Positions 1-12,581 of a DNA stretch of 46,810 bases are shown in pieces. The stretch covers positions 1 through 46,810 of the forward strand of contig MCFG01000474.1 of assembly GCA_002104895.1 (NCBI GenBank). Reading direction: 5' to 3'. Every line of letters starts with the position of its first letter. Positions within the stretch are counted from its first letter, which is position 1. Position numbers and translations under genes: made by a program. Under the pieces are notes generated by a model. That model searched no databases. It saw only the letters and a program-made list of their open reading frames with translations, and was not told where the DNA came from. Origin of the DNA: Anaeromyces robustus. Taxonomy: Eukaryota; Neocallimastigomycota; Neocallimastigomycetes; Neocallimastigales; Neocallimastigaceae.

Positions 1-234
1 ATCAGAAGTCATGATTTTAGCAACATATTTCTTTCCAGTTTTAATATGAACAACTTCAATAGCAATTGCAAATGAACCAATTCCTAAAGAACGACCAGTT
101 GGAATATATTCAGTAGTTTCAGCTTCTCTTAAAAATGAGAAATATTCTGAAGAATTATTATTTCTTAGTTTTGAAATAATAATGTTTTTTAATAAAACAT
201 TAGAATTAACTGATTCTTGATTGAATCCTGGCAT
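1..234 (-). CDS. Protein kinase, N-terminal part (runs off the window)
   Basis: The reverse strand reads 78 open codons from an ATG at 234 to the window edge. Residues 51-56 (GIGSFA) form a glycine-rich ATP loop. About 20 residues later KKYVAKIM carries the expected ATP-anchoring lysine (K73), so this is the first lobe of a Ser/Thr-type protein kinase. The roughly 48 residues before the loop are a short non-conserved leader. The catalytic loop, activation segment and any C-terminal domain lie outside the window, so neither the subfamily nor the activity can be judged. The start is the first ATG in the open frame and lies just downstream of very AT-rich DNA. Codon use is AT-biased like other moderately expressed genes here. 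Confidence 0.8.
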   Translation of the reverse strand, partial: MPGFNQESVNSNVLLKNIIISKLRNNNSSEYFSFLREAETTEYIPTGRSLGIGSFAIAIEVVHIKTGKKYVAKIMTSD

Positions 235-955
235 TGTTAAATATAAATTGATTATAAATAATTGAATAATTGATAAAGATAAAAAAAAATTGTTGAATTT
301 TATATGCAATTAATAATAAAACTATTATTAATTGATAAGTGATTCTGTTATATTTCTAATTTATTTTTATGTGACAGTTTTTATAAATTTTTAAATTACT
401 ATTAAATAATTTATTATTGTTATTATATATTATTTTTTAATTATGTTAATATAGATATTATTTTAATATGTTAAAAAAAAATTTTTTTAAATAGTTATTT
501 ATTTTATGTAATTAATAAAGACATCAATTTTTATATTTAATATATTAATTATTTATTTTAAGCATTGAGTAATAAATTAATAAATATTAATAATAATTAA
601 AATCTTTTTAAAATAAGAAATATTTTGATGTATTTATACTTTTAAAATTTTAAAAACATACTATAGAATTTTAAAATGTTAATAAATACATAATTGATTA
701 TATCTTATTTGTTAATGCTTGTTGTAAAATGAAAAGATAAAGTATTAATAATATAATATATTACAATATATATAAAACATATATTTTAAATCAAATTGAT
801 ATATATATATTATATATATTTTATATTATTAAATGTTGTACAATATAAAAAAATTAATGGTAAAGCATATTTTTCCTCTTATTTTAAAAAAATTTTAATT
901 TTTTTTTTAAAATACATTTAATTTAATGTATTCTAATAGATCATATTATGATATA

Positions 956-1151
956 TTATCCACGATACAGTGATACAAAAAACTTAATGTAACGTGCTTT
1001 GGGATAATATATTTCATTCTATATAAAATAAATTTTATCCAATAATATTAGAATATTTTCACATTCCGTTATATTACAAAAATAATATATTTAAAAAAAT
1101 ATAAAATAAATATAAAAATTTATTATATCATTTTTATTTAATCGTGGATAA
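956..1151. repeat. Spaced 11-bp inverted repeat (possible MITE remnant)
   Basis: TTATCCACGAT at 956-966 is matched exactly in inverse by ATCGTGGATAA at 1141-1151, enclosing about 174 bp. CCACG is rare in this AT-rich sequence, so chance is less likely than for A/T-only repeats. I could not find a convincing target duplication. It may be a small decayed transposon or two unrelated sites. Confidence 0.3.
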
Positions 1152-1326
1152 AATAAAAAAACGCACAAAAATAATATATATAAATAAAATTTTAAAATAT
1201 ATTGAAATATAATATAATATATATTAAATTATTAATTAATTTACTTCCCAATATCTCTTATAAATTTTATAGTGGCGGTATATATATAAATGTTTTATTA
1301 AATATCTTACTGCCATATTATTTTTA

Positions 1327-1381
1327 TATAATATAAATTATTATTATTTATTATTATTTTTATTATTATTAATTATTATAA

Positions 1382-1414
<33 letters not shown>

Positions 1415-1635
1415 ATTATTCATTATTCATTATTCATTATTTATTATTTATTATTTTTATTTATTATTTATTATTTATTATTTATTATTTATTATTTATT
1501 ATTTATTATTTATTATTTATTATTTATTATTTATTATTTATTATTTATTATTTATTATTTATTATTTATTATTTATTATTTATTATTTATTATTTATTAT
1601 TCATTATTCATTATTATTCATTATTATTATTTTCA
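1327..1635. repeat. ATT / TATTATT microsatellite block
   Basis: About 300 bp of ATT trinucleotide runs lead into a long array of the 7-base unit TATTATT, with ATTC variants at the ends. It is pure A/T apart from these. No gene overlaps it. Confidence 0.85.
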
Positions 1636-2256
1636 AATAACATACAGAAATATTTAAATATTTACAAAATATACAACTAGTTTTAGATTTAATCAATTAT
1701 TTCTTTTTCTTTTTTTGTTTGTTTTTCAATTATGTATTTTCTTAAATACTCTCATAATAAATAATTGAAAAACAATATTTCTGTTATTACAATAAATTAT
1801 GTTATGAATATTTAATGTATTATTATTTCAAATATAATTTTATAATAAAATTAGTTATCTAAATTTTGATAAATACGTTATTTATTTACAATATTTGTTA
1901 ATACATTATTCATTGTTATTAATTATAAATAAATATAAATTTACAATGTAAATATTGTTTTAAATTAATAAAATAATAAGTAATAATAATAATTAATTTT
2001 GTAATATATATTAATTTATACAATAAAAGATAATAATTTAATAATATTTATTTAGTTTAACAAAATTAGCAATTAAATTAAAATTATATTTATTTGAGTT
2101 ATACTTTAGTAAATACAGAAAAAATAAATTAAAAAAAAGAAATAAAATTTTTCTTTTCTTATTTAATAAAAATTCTGTATTTCCTTTTTTTTTTATTATA
2201 ATTTAAACTTAATATATTTAAATATTAAAAATAAAATCTTTTATGAACTTATATAT

Positions 2257-2287
<31 letters not shown>

Positions 2288-3963
2288 TTAAGGAACAATA
2301 TGTGTTCTTTAATATTTAATAATAAAAAACTAGAAAATAATAATTGTTGAATAATAATAATAAAATAATTATATGTTAAAAAAATATTTTATATTTAAAT
2401 ATTAATGGTTATTTTTTTTTATCTTGATGTTTTAAATTAAAATTAATTTTTACAGAAAAAAAATTAAAAAAAATTTTTTTTTATATTTCCTCTTTTTTAC
2501 GGTTTTACCATAATTGTATAAATTTTTTTTTAAAAAAAAAATAAAAATAAATTAATAAATAATATATCAATATATTATTTTTAAAATTCTTAATTATTTG
2601 TTTTTTCAATATGAAACAAAATAATCCACATTAAATATTTATATAACAAATTAACTATTTACATAAAGATATTTTAAAATATAAATGAAATTATATATCA
2701 AATACTATAAAAAGAAAAATATATTATAATTATAAAAAGTTAAAAAATAAAAATATGTTAATTTATAATATAAATAAAAATTAATATTAAATATTATTCA
2801 TGGTAAATGAATCTAATATTTATGTTATAACTAAGAAAAAAAACACAACTCCATTTAATATATAATTAGTTTCAGTATTTTTTATAACAAAAATAAGTAT
2901 GAACAACCAAAATAATAATATAATAATGATAACAGAATATTCTTAATATATATAGTACTATAAATATGTAATGATTTAATGTTGTTCCTATAATCAATAA
3001 TCTTGATATAAAATATTAAAAAAAAAAAACCCTTTTTATTAAGTAATGTATACATAAATTAATTGTAAAAATTATTAAATATATCTATTAATCACTTTTA
3101 CATTTTTATATTTACATAAACGTATTTACAAATTATACGTTACACAGATTATTTGATAATATTTCTTCAAATAAAGTAATTGAAAAAAAAAAATATACAA
3201 TATCTCCACGTTACTATATTCCATATTAATAATATATTCCATATTAATAATCTATTTTATAAGAACTGTTACATATAATACAAGTTAAATTAATTACATT
3301 ACATTATATATTTATATTTCCTATTTTGTTTTATACAATTTACAAATTTTTTTATTCATATTTTTATTTTTATTTCTTACTTTTAAAAAAAAAAATTTTT
3401 TACTGACAAGCACTTAAAAAGAAAATATTTATTTATTTTTTTTCATATTAAAATTTTTTTACTACTTAATTTACAAAGAAAAAATAATTAAATATTTATA
3501 ATATATAATATATTTTATAGTAAGGAAATATATAAATGTCACTAGAGGTTTTGAATTTTGGAGTTAATTTATAATAAAAAGATAAAAAATATCTTTACAA
3601 TTAAAAAATATTACATATTTTCCAAAAAGATATTAAATATATGAAATATTTAATACATAGAAAATACATTTTATAACTAAAATAATATCATAATATATAA
3701 ATTCATTAAATTCATTATAAAATATATTACTATATAAACTTATTATATAATAATAATATAATGAAATAATATATATCTAATAGAAATTAAATTAGCGACA
3801 TTTATTCATTACTTATTTTTATTCTAAATATTCAAATATAAATATTTTATCATATATTAAATATATTATATTTATTAATATATGTTAAAAAAATAATATT
3901 ATTATAATCTTATTGCGGCATATATTAATAAAAATACATGTATATTTCTATATTTATATTATG

Positions 3964-4015
3964 TCATGATTAATTACAGAAGTTATATATATATAACTTC
4001 TGTAATTAATCATGA
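3964..4015. repeat. Perfect 52-bp palindrome
   Basis: Bases 3964-3989 are exactly the reverse complement of 3990-4015, with no spacer. The arm begins TCATGATTAATTACAGAAG and ends in a TA run at the centre. The CAGAAG/CTTCTG part makes it more than A/T self-complementarity. It could fold into a 26-bp hairpin or cruciform. No flanking gene explains it. Confidence 0.85.
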
Positions 4016-4517
4016 ATTATTTTAATATGGAATTTATATCTAAAAAGCTTAATAATGTTTTAATATAATTAATAAAGTTAAATTAACTATTCAAGTTTAA
4101 AAATTTTTACGTATCAAATATATATTATGTTATTACAATGAAATATGTAAAACTACGCAATGATCTCACTTTTTAATTTCCTTTTTTTAATATATTATCA
4201 TTTAATACTTAAATGAAATGTATTTATAATATTATAATAATATAATAAAATTATTTATTTTATAAAATTATTATATCAATTATAATCATTAAGTCAAATA
4301 TTTGTAGATAACAATTAGTTCATTTATAATATTAATTTTGTTATATTTATTATTAGTAACATATAGAATTCCTTAAATATAATAATTATTTCTTCTAATA
4401 ATAATTAAATGAAAAAAAAAATTATTATTATTGTGTAATCGAAGTTTATTAATTATTAATATTATACATTTTATACATTATTATTATTTATGTTTCATTT
4501 TTTAATGATTTGTTATT

Positions 4518-4527
4518 ATTAACTATA

Positions 4528-4574
<47 letters not shown>

Positions 4575-4613
4575 GACTTATCATGTGATTTTTCACATGA
4601 AATTAACTATACC
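4518..4613 (-). mobile_element. 5'-truncated retroposon tail with target duplication
   Basis: A run of about 41 T (4530-4570) is followed by 31 bases (4571-4601) that are the exact reverse complement of the 3' tail of the SINE-like element at 42898-42928. The block is bracketed by direct repeats of ATTAACTATACC at 4518-4529 and 4602-4613. This is the signature of target-primed reverse transcription: poly(A) tail, extreme 5' truncation and a target-site duplication of about 12 bp. The copy lies on the minus strand and keeps only the terminal hairpin (TCATGTG...CACATGA). Confidence 0.8.
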
Positions 4614-6656
4614 TAATTAGGGATAAATTTTATAAATAAATAAAAAAATCTTTTATTTTTTTTTTCTGTATTTAAGTGTTAAAAATACAGAATTTTCATT
4701 AATTTAAATTTAATATTACTTATAAAAAATTTTTTTTAAAAATATTATTAAATAATTATAATAATTAAATAATAATTTATATTTTTAATCTTATTTTTAT
4801 ATTACTATACCTATTTATTAAGGAATTATTATATAAATAAAAGTTTGATAAATTTTACTACAATAATTGAAAGGAAATAATATAATAATCATAATTAATA
4901 CACAAGAAAAATATAATATAATATCTTCAAAAATAATAATATATATCAATAAAAAAAAAATAATGTATAATAATTGTATATGTATATATTACAAAAAAAC
5001 CTAAAAAAAAAAAAAAAAGAAAAAAAAATTCTTTATTGTATACTATTATATCTATTTCTATCAATATAATGATTATTTACTAAACTTTATTACGTTAATA
5101 TATATAAAGTATAGTTATAAATATGTAATAAAAATGTAAAACATATCTATAAAAACTTTTTTTTTTTGATAATCTTGATTATATCATATTATACAGAAAA
5201 ATTATAAATTTTGTTCTGCTTTAATTAATAAAAAATTAAAACGAATATAGCTATTCCAACAAATAAAATAAATATAATAATATATAAATCAATAAATTGT
5301 TAATAACTTTCATCATTCAATATATTACATTCAAAAAATTAAATAAACTAAAATATTATTTTTACATTATTATTATACTCAGAATTTGTTAATAATACAA
5401 CGCAATAAAATAAAACTGTTATCACCATTAACATTAGTAATGAATATAAAACAAAAATATTTATTATTCATTTTATCATTTAAATTCAAAATCATAAAAC
5501 AAAATGAAAATAAGAAAAAAAGTATTACTTTATAAAATTTAAAATATATATAACCAACTAAATATATTTATTAAAAAATAAATCACTATACAACTAAATT
5601 AAGTAATATATTATTTAAATATAACTATATATACGCTATATATATCTATATATATATATATATACATATACAATGCCTTCAAATAATATAATTATAATAT
5701 TATTATTTTAAATTAATATTAACAAAATATACAGAAATATTAATATTATTAATATTTCAAAATCATATTTAGAAATGAATATTTTATTCAACATTTTAAT
5801 ATTTATTAATACAAATAATATTTTATATATTGTTATACATAAATAGAAGAGAAAAAAAATGAATTTCGTATATAAAATATTTATAATCTAATATATATGT
5901 ATATTTATTTATAGTATTTTTAAAAAATGAAATACCATATATATTCTCATATGTATATCAAATACATATAAAATAAATATTTATTTGTTATTATTTAAAT
6001 CATATAATTCTAGAGAAAAAGAAAAAAAAAGGATTGAAAAAAGAATTAATTTATTTATATACAATAAATAAATATATATTAAAAATATCATAGAAATGAT
6101 TTATTAGATTAATAATAATTATAATAATTATTATACTAATAATAAAATAAAATAAAATAAAATTTAATGTATTACAAAAATACAGAATCAATTTATCATA
6201 TATCATTTTAATTAAATAAGGAAAAAAGAAAAGTAAAGAAAAAAAAAAGTACAATTGTTGCCTTTACATCATGATTATAAATAACTATTTAAAATAATAA
6301 TAATATATTAATAGATTGTATTTATTTTTTTTATTAAGTAATTGTGTATTAAATGTATGTAAAATTTACATGGATGTTAAAATGAATTATTTTCTTATTG
6401 ATATATTTTATATATAATATCTATATAATTTTAATTAAAAATAATAATATAATTATTACTTTTAATTTAAATTTACTATGATTAACATGGATAAAATATA
6501 TCATTCATTATTAACATATTAAATATGTATATATTATATCAGATAATATATTTAATTAATTAATATATATATTTATGCATTTTGATGCCTCTTCATATTA
6601 ATTATTTCTAAATTTGTTAATATCATTTATAAATGAAAATACGATTAAAACATTGG

Positions 6657-6704
<48 letters not shown>

Positions 6705-6964
6705 TCATGCATTCTATATTAATTAATTCTATGAAGAATAAAATTTCTAAGATAAATATTTTTCTCATAACTTTTCTTATTTTTTTTTTTTTTTTTCTAT
6801 TAACCTTATATATTTAATATGATCGATTTAAAATTATCTATTATGTTTATAATATAAAATTTTAATTATATATAATTTTATGAATCTCATATTGTATATA
6901 AATTATAAATTATAATAATAGCAAAAAGGATAAAAATAAAAAAAAAAAAGAAAAGAAAGAAAAC

Positions 6965-7119
6965 TTAAAAATTCGATGATTTAAAATATATTGATTCCTT
7001 TATTTCTGTATCATTCAAATCACAATTTTCAATAAATGCTTGTACTGGTTGAGGTGGCCAAAAACCACCATAATTTCCATAAATATTATTATTATCATTA
7101 GTATTTTCATATTTATTCA

Positions 7120-7164
<45 letters not shown>

Positions 7165-7880
7165 TAACATGATGGGACGATTGATCTATTTCTGTTTTAT
7201 TTAATTTATCTTTTGAATTTTTCCTTTTTTTGTTATATTTTTTATTTTTATTAGTTAAAGATGAAGAGGATGGCATTGGATAAACTCGACTTAATTTTTC
7301 TTGATATTGTTTTATTAATAAATTTATACTTTCAATATGATTATTACAATCTAATAAATCACCAGTTTTAAAAGGGATTTTATCAGTAATTTTATTTCGA
7401 AATTCTGTATAATTAAATGAAAGAAAAGAAGAAGATATAGATGAATTACTTTGTTGTTCTTTTGATATAAAATAATAATGATAATAAAAATCATCTAATA
7501 ATGCCATAGCTACAGCTCTTTGATATCTTTCCATTCTTGATAAACCAACATAATTACCAAAAGCAGGTTGTAAATCAAAATGTCTTAAAAATTGTTTAAC
7601 TTCATTTCTTTTTTCTTTTAATATTTTTTTATAATCTGTATTTGTTAACTCTATAATTATGATATATATATTTGTATGATATTATTATATAGTTATTATT
7701 ATAAAAAAAAAAAAAATATTGATATATAAATATTAAAATTAAAATATATTTAATTTAGTTTTTATTTCAAATCATAAATATTTTATTAAAATATATATAT
7801 ATATATATATAAAATAAATAAAAAAAAATTAATATAAAACGAATATATTTATTTAGTTCACAAACATAAATTTAAGGGTG

Positions 7881-7913
<33 letters not shown>

Positions 7914-8658
7914 ATATAAATATATATATATATATAAATTTTATATGTATATTATATATTATATTATATATTATATTATTATTACGAACTATTAGAATAA
8001 TAATTTAGTCCTAATTGGTTTAAATCATCATAAATTTCTTTATTCATAAATCTAAAATATGGAGAAAGATTTACCTTTGAAATTTCTTGAAAAGGAAGTG
8101 AACAACATAAATGTTGTAAAAGATAAAATGGTGAAGAAAACGATAGAGAAGAAGCAAGCCATTTCATAAAATCAGAATAAAGAAATTGAATAATACAATT
8201 TTGATAATTAGGATCAAAATTTAAATGTATACCATTTTGTGACATAATTTCATTTTTATTTACTTCTTCATTTTTTATTAATAAAGGTATAATATTACTT
8301 GACATAATATCAGATGTTAAAGATGATATTGATATTAAAGGTGAAGGAGATTTTTCATTAAGTATATTATCTTTATTTTCATCCTTTTTATATTCATTAT
8401 AATATTTTGATTGAAATTTTGTATTCTGATTTTTATGATCATTGGATTTTAATGAAGAATTAATAATTTGTTTATTTTTATTATTTAAATTTATATGTGA
8501 TTTATTATTTTGTTTTTTTTCAGCATTATTATTAATAATAATAGGTGATTTTACTTTTAGTTCAATATCTTGTTTATTATTATTTTTAACTTTTAAATGT
8601 GATTCAATATTTTGATTTTCAGTGTTAATTGATGAAATTGTAGGAGTACCTGATTTAA

Positions 8659-8708
<50 letters not shown>

Positions 8709-9283
8709 TGATTTGTATCATTACATAATGAAAGTCCATATTTATTTTTATTTGATTGTAAAGATTCTAATGTTGACATTGATGATTCAAGAAGTGACGT
8801 TGATGTTGATGTTAATGAAGATAATGTACTTGAATTTCTTTTATTTTGTCTTTGGTCTATATTTAAATTTTTAACAATCTTTACATAATCTAACAAATTA
8901 CCTAATTTAACTTTTGGTGTTTTATAATTATTATTTATATTAAATTTGCTTTTTGACGAATTGTTTGAATATTTATCATCATCATTATTATTATTATTAT
9001 TGTTATTATTATTATTGTTATTATTATTATTGTTACTATTACTATCATTATTATTGTCATTTTTATTATTATAATTATTATTATTATCTTTATTATTATT
9101 ATCGTTATTATTATTATCGTTATTATTATCATTATTACTACTACTATCATTATTATTATTATTATAACTATTATTATTATTTCCATTATTATTATTGTTG
9201 TTGTTGTTGTTATTGTTTTTATTATTATCATCATTACCATCATTATTGTTATCATCATTACTATCATCATTATCATCATCATC

Positions 9284-9318
<35 letters not shown>

Positions 9319-11205
9319 CATTATCATTATCATCATTATCATTGTTATTATTGCTATCCTCTTCTTCATCAAATAAAATAATTGAACCCTTATTTACTTG
9401 ATTTTTTTTAGCAACGGTAGAAATTTGACTTTCATCACTTAATATAGAATCATCTTCTATTTCTTCATCAATATTGATTAATTCATCTGTATTACTAGTA
9501 TCAGTTTCAATATCTGATAAAACATCTTGATGATGTGGAAGTATCTTTTTTAAATCTTCATTCTTATTTTCATTTTTATTTTTATTTTTATTTAAAGACA
9601 GTTGAAAATTTTTAATTCTTCCTTTTTTTCTTATTCGCTCCTGAAAATTTTGAGTAATATTAGAATTGTCAATATTATGATTAAGTTTATATTCTAATGA
9701 TTTAACCTGAGATTCACCTTCCTCCTCTGAACTCTCCAATATTGATATAATATTATTATTTTCATTACTATTATTATTCATATTCTTTTTTTCTTTTATA
9801 TTTACATCCGTTTTATCATTTATTTCTTTTTCTTCTGATGATGATGATGATGATGATGATGATTCTTCGATAATTCTTTTTCTTTTTCTATTACTATAAT
9901 TATTTTTATTATTATTATTAGAAATTTTTCTTTTTATTATTAATTCTTGACTTGAATTACTATCAGTTTCGTTATTATTAATATCATCAACATAATTATC
10001 ATCATCATTATTATTTATTATTTTTGATTGTTCGAATTTTCCTTTAATCTTTTTTTTATCCTGATTCTTTGAAAAATTTTTTTCATTTGTATTTTCATCT
10101 TCACTATCAATTTCTATAATATCATCACTATTATCATCAAATTGATTATAATTTTTATTATTATTATTATTTTTATTGTTTTCATTTTCTTCTTCCTCAT
10201 ATTGATTATTTAACCAGTTTCTTCTACGAGGATGTTTTCTATTTTCATTATTCAATTTTTCTCTTGCATAATATGGATTCTTTTCCATCATTCTTTCCAT
10301 ATATTCTTCATATTTTTTCTCTTTTTCTTCTTGATCTCTATAATAATCTTCTTGTATTTGTTTTAAAACTACTGACGAAGAAACTTTTTTATAATTTAAA
10401 TCTGATAGTATTTGTTGATGTAAATTTGTAGGTTTTTGTTTTGGTTTTAAATTTGTTGTTGATGAAGTTAATAAAGATGAATTTGAAAATAATGAAGGTG
10501 AAGAAGAAGATGATGATGTTGAAATAATTGTATCATTTTTTAAATTTGATTTTTTATCAGTAGAAATTGTTCCGAAGTCTATTTTTCCTTGATATAATCG
10601 TACTTTTTTATGATCATTTCCATTATTCTTTTATTACAATGTTAAATAAGAAAATAATATTATTAAAAAAAAAAAAAAACATATATTTGATTATATTTTT
10701 TATAATATTATTAAAGCTTAATAAATTCACACTATCAAAATTATTTTAACTATACTTTATTATTAATTATTAATTATTATTAATATATTAATTAATTACT
10801 TATATGTTATTATTAACTCTACCATCCTATCTATTTTTCTTTATACTTTATACCAAAAAATGTCAATTATATATAATAAATAATAATTGGAAATATACAA
10901 ATTAAATATTTTATTATCAATAATATTCAATTTTTATTATTTAAAATTCCCTTTACTTAAAATAAAATAAAAAAAAAAACAATATAAATAATGCTTAAAA
11001 TAAAAAAAAAAACAGTAAAATTATCATCTAATAAAACCACATTACATAACTTTTATAAATATAATAAAATAAATATAATATAATATAATATTATATAATA
11101 TAATATAATAATATTAGAATATACCTTATTATTATTTGACTTTTTTCTTCCTTTTGTTCCAATGTTATATGGAAATCGAGTTTGAATAAGTCTATTTGAA
11201 GTCAT
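6965..11205 (-). CDS. Asn/Asp-rich, probably nuclear protein of unknown function; 3 exons proposed
   Basis: I do not recognise the family. Exon 1 (11205-11125) encodes 27 residues starting MTSNRLIQTRFPYNIG and ends AAG|GTATAT. Exon 2 starts at 10627 after AG; both junctions are phase 0. Exon 2 is long and hydrophilic: Ser- and charge-rich, with basic clusters (such as NRKRKRIIEE) that could be nuclear localisation signals, then about 150 residues of Asn/Asp homopolymer, then a more ordered C-terminal part. It can be read to a TAA at 7982. A further open block, 7650-6965, lacks its own upstream start and is preceded by TATAG, so it looks like a 3' exon (contains LRHFDLQPAFGNYVGLSRME and, near the end, GGFWPPQPVQAF). 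A strong donor AAG|GTAAAT at 8075/8074 would join it in phase 0 if the acceptor is ...ATAGAG (exon from 7648). Otherwise two genes, or alternative ends, are possible. Confidence 0.6.
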
Positions 11206-11779
11206 GGTGTTATTTACTTATAATTGATATATAAATAAATATATTTTAATTTCACTTATACATATTTTGTATTTATATATATATTAAATTATTATTGTTG
11301 ATTATTTTTATTACTATATTATATTATTTATCATTTCCTAACTATCTTTTTTATTATATAATATTTTATATTTAAAAAAAAAAACAAAAACAAATAAAAA
11401 ATAAAAAATAAAAAATATTAAAATATTACCTTTTAATTTTTTATTAATAGTTATTTAATATTTAATATATTCCTATTCAATATATAACTTTATCATATAT
11501 AAAAATGTATTATTTAACTTAATATAAATATATTGATTATAATTCTTTTTCTTTTTCTTTTTTTTTTTTTAATATAAATATAAAAAAATAATACTTGAAA
11601 AAAAAATAAATTTTTGGTAAAAAAATTTTAAAAACTTTTTTATAAAATAAATATTAATTTAAAGTTTAAATAATTAATTAAATTTTAATCAATCATTCGC
11701 AATCACCTTGTATTATAGATATTATTCATCCACTTATTTTTTTTTTCTATATTACTATCATATAATAAAATTAAATGGT
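11206..11779. other. AT-rich spacer upstream of the Asn-rich gene; left edge of the island
   Basis: This holds the presumed promoter of the minus-strand gene starting at 11205 and then featureless A/T DNA. Around 11690-11750 a short minus-strand stretch of less biased sequence reads open except for TGA codons. It may be more decayed island sequence but is too short to call. Confidence 0.4.
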
Positions 11780-11972
11780 TTACTTTTTAATAATTATTTT
11801 TTCAGAAACATCGTTACAAATGTTTTTAATTAATTCATTAAATTCTTTAAGTGATGATTTTACATAAAGCATAAATAATATTTTCAAATGATTTAAAAAT
11901 CAATTGAGCTTTAATAATTTTAAGATAATTAATTAAATTATCTAAATTAACTACACTTTTAATTTCTTCCAT
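11780..11972 (-). pseudogene. Small frameshifted ORF in the foreign island
   Basis: From an ATG at 11972 the minus strand encodes MEEIKSVVNLDNLINYL and on to a TAA after about 41 residues. The next frame carries a natural continuation (VKSSLKEFNELIKNICNDVS) to a TAA at 11780. One frameshift near 11850 therefore splits a lysine/isoleucine-rich protein of about 65-70 residues. The second half also has its own in-frame ATG, so two tiny ORFs cannot be excluded. I do not recognise a family. It lies on the same strand as the two other broken ORFs to its right, which suggests a decayed gene cluster. Confidence 0.4.
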
Positions 11973-12215
11973 TATTCATAAAATAACTATTTTAACAATA
12001 AATCAATTTTTAAAAAATATATTTAATGACATGTGTTACATATATATTATTGAAATCAATAAATAAGTATAAATTTAATATTCATATTATACTGATATTT
12101 TATACTAATATATAATATATAAACAATATGTATAAAGTAAGCTTTGGCATTACAAACTAATTTATTATTTTTTTCATATAAGATAACATTGAATATTATA
12201 ACAATTGGAAATAAA

Positions 12216-12416
12216 TTAATTTATATCAAATTGTTCGTTAAATAAAAATTTTTCAATAAGATTTTCATCACTACCAGTTCTAGTAAAAACATTTAATTTA
12301 CTTTTATTTCTAAAATATTTAATATTCAAGAAACTATCTTTAATAATACCATTATAACTAATTTTATTATTTGAATTTTGATATAATTTTCATTGATTTA
12401 TTAAATTTATATTCAT
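12216..12416 (-). pseudogene. Small ORF interrupted by one in-frame TGA
   Basis: The frame from ATG 12416 to TAA 12216 is 66 codons long with a single TGA at codon 9. After the TGA it reads KLYQNSNNKISYNGIIKDSF and on to FTRTGSDENLIEKFLF, which has normal protein composition and is unlike the surrounding A/T noise. The simplest reading is a small gene inactivated by a nonsense change, for example CGA to TGA. Reading TGA as Trp is unlikely because neighbouring ORFs use TGG. There is no later in-frame ATG soon after the stop. Family unknown. Confidence 0.4.
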
Positions 12417-12463
12417 TTTGAATTAAAAAAAAAAAACATTTTCATTTCAATTTTATATATTAT

Positions 12464-12581
12464 ATATTTTATACTAATATTATATTATATTATATTATAT
12501 TATATTATATTATATTATATTATATTAAATAATTTAATATTTATTTAATATATAATATAATATAATATTAGTATAAAATAT
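12464..12581. repeat. 27-bp perfect inverted repeat between broken island genes
   Basis: Bases 12464-12490 and 12555-12581 are exact inverse copies (core ATTTTATACTAATATTATAT), separated by 64 bp of mostly ATATT units. The right arm ends exactly where the last readable frame of the glycosylase-like pseudogene stops, so on the minus strand the hairpin follows that gene. It may be an end-of-transcript structure. The core ATATTTTATACTAATAT occurs again near 12096-12112. Confidence 0.7.

Larger units (their letters stand above)
235..6964. other. Gene-free AT-rich intergenic region
   Basis: These 6.7 kb lie between the kinase start and the 3' end of the Asn-rich gene. I find no credible coding sequence; the few ATG-opened frames are low-complexity Ile/Tyr/Phe strings. 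Contents listed separately are an ATT/TATT microsatellite, a spaced inverted repeat, a 52-bp palindrome and a 5'-truncated retroposon. Minor items are a TTTA tract near 2257-2289, a 17-bp direct duplication near 3218-3252 and TA runs near 5640-5665 and 6672-6700. Confidence 0.7.

Noticed and set aside
6051-6254. 67-codon Ile/Phe/Tyr ORF
   Set aside because: Pure A/T composition effect in a gene desert; no flanking signals.
8935-9401. Open frames of Met/Ile, Tyr/His or Leu/Ser strings on both strands
   Set aside because: They are other-frame readings of the AAT/GAT repeat inside the Asn/Asp-rich gene.
12216-12416. Evidence for TGA read as tryptophan
   Set aside because: All neighbouring ORFs use TGG, and one isolated TGA is better explained by decay.
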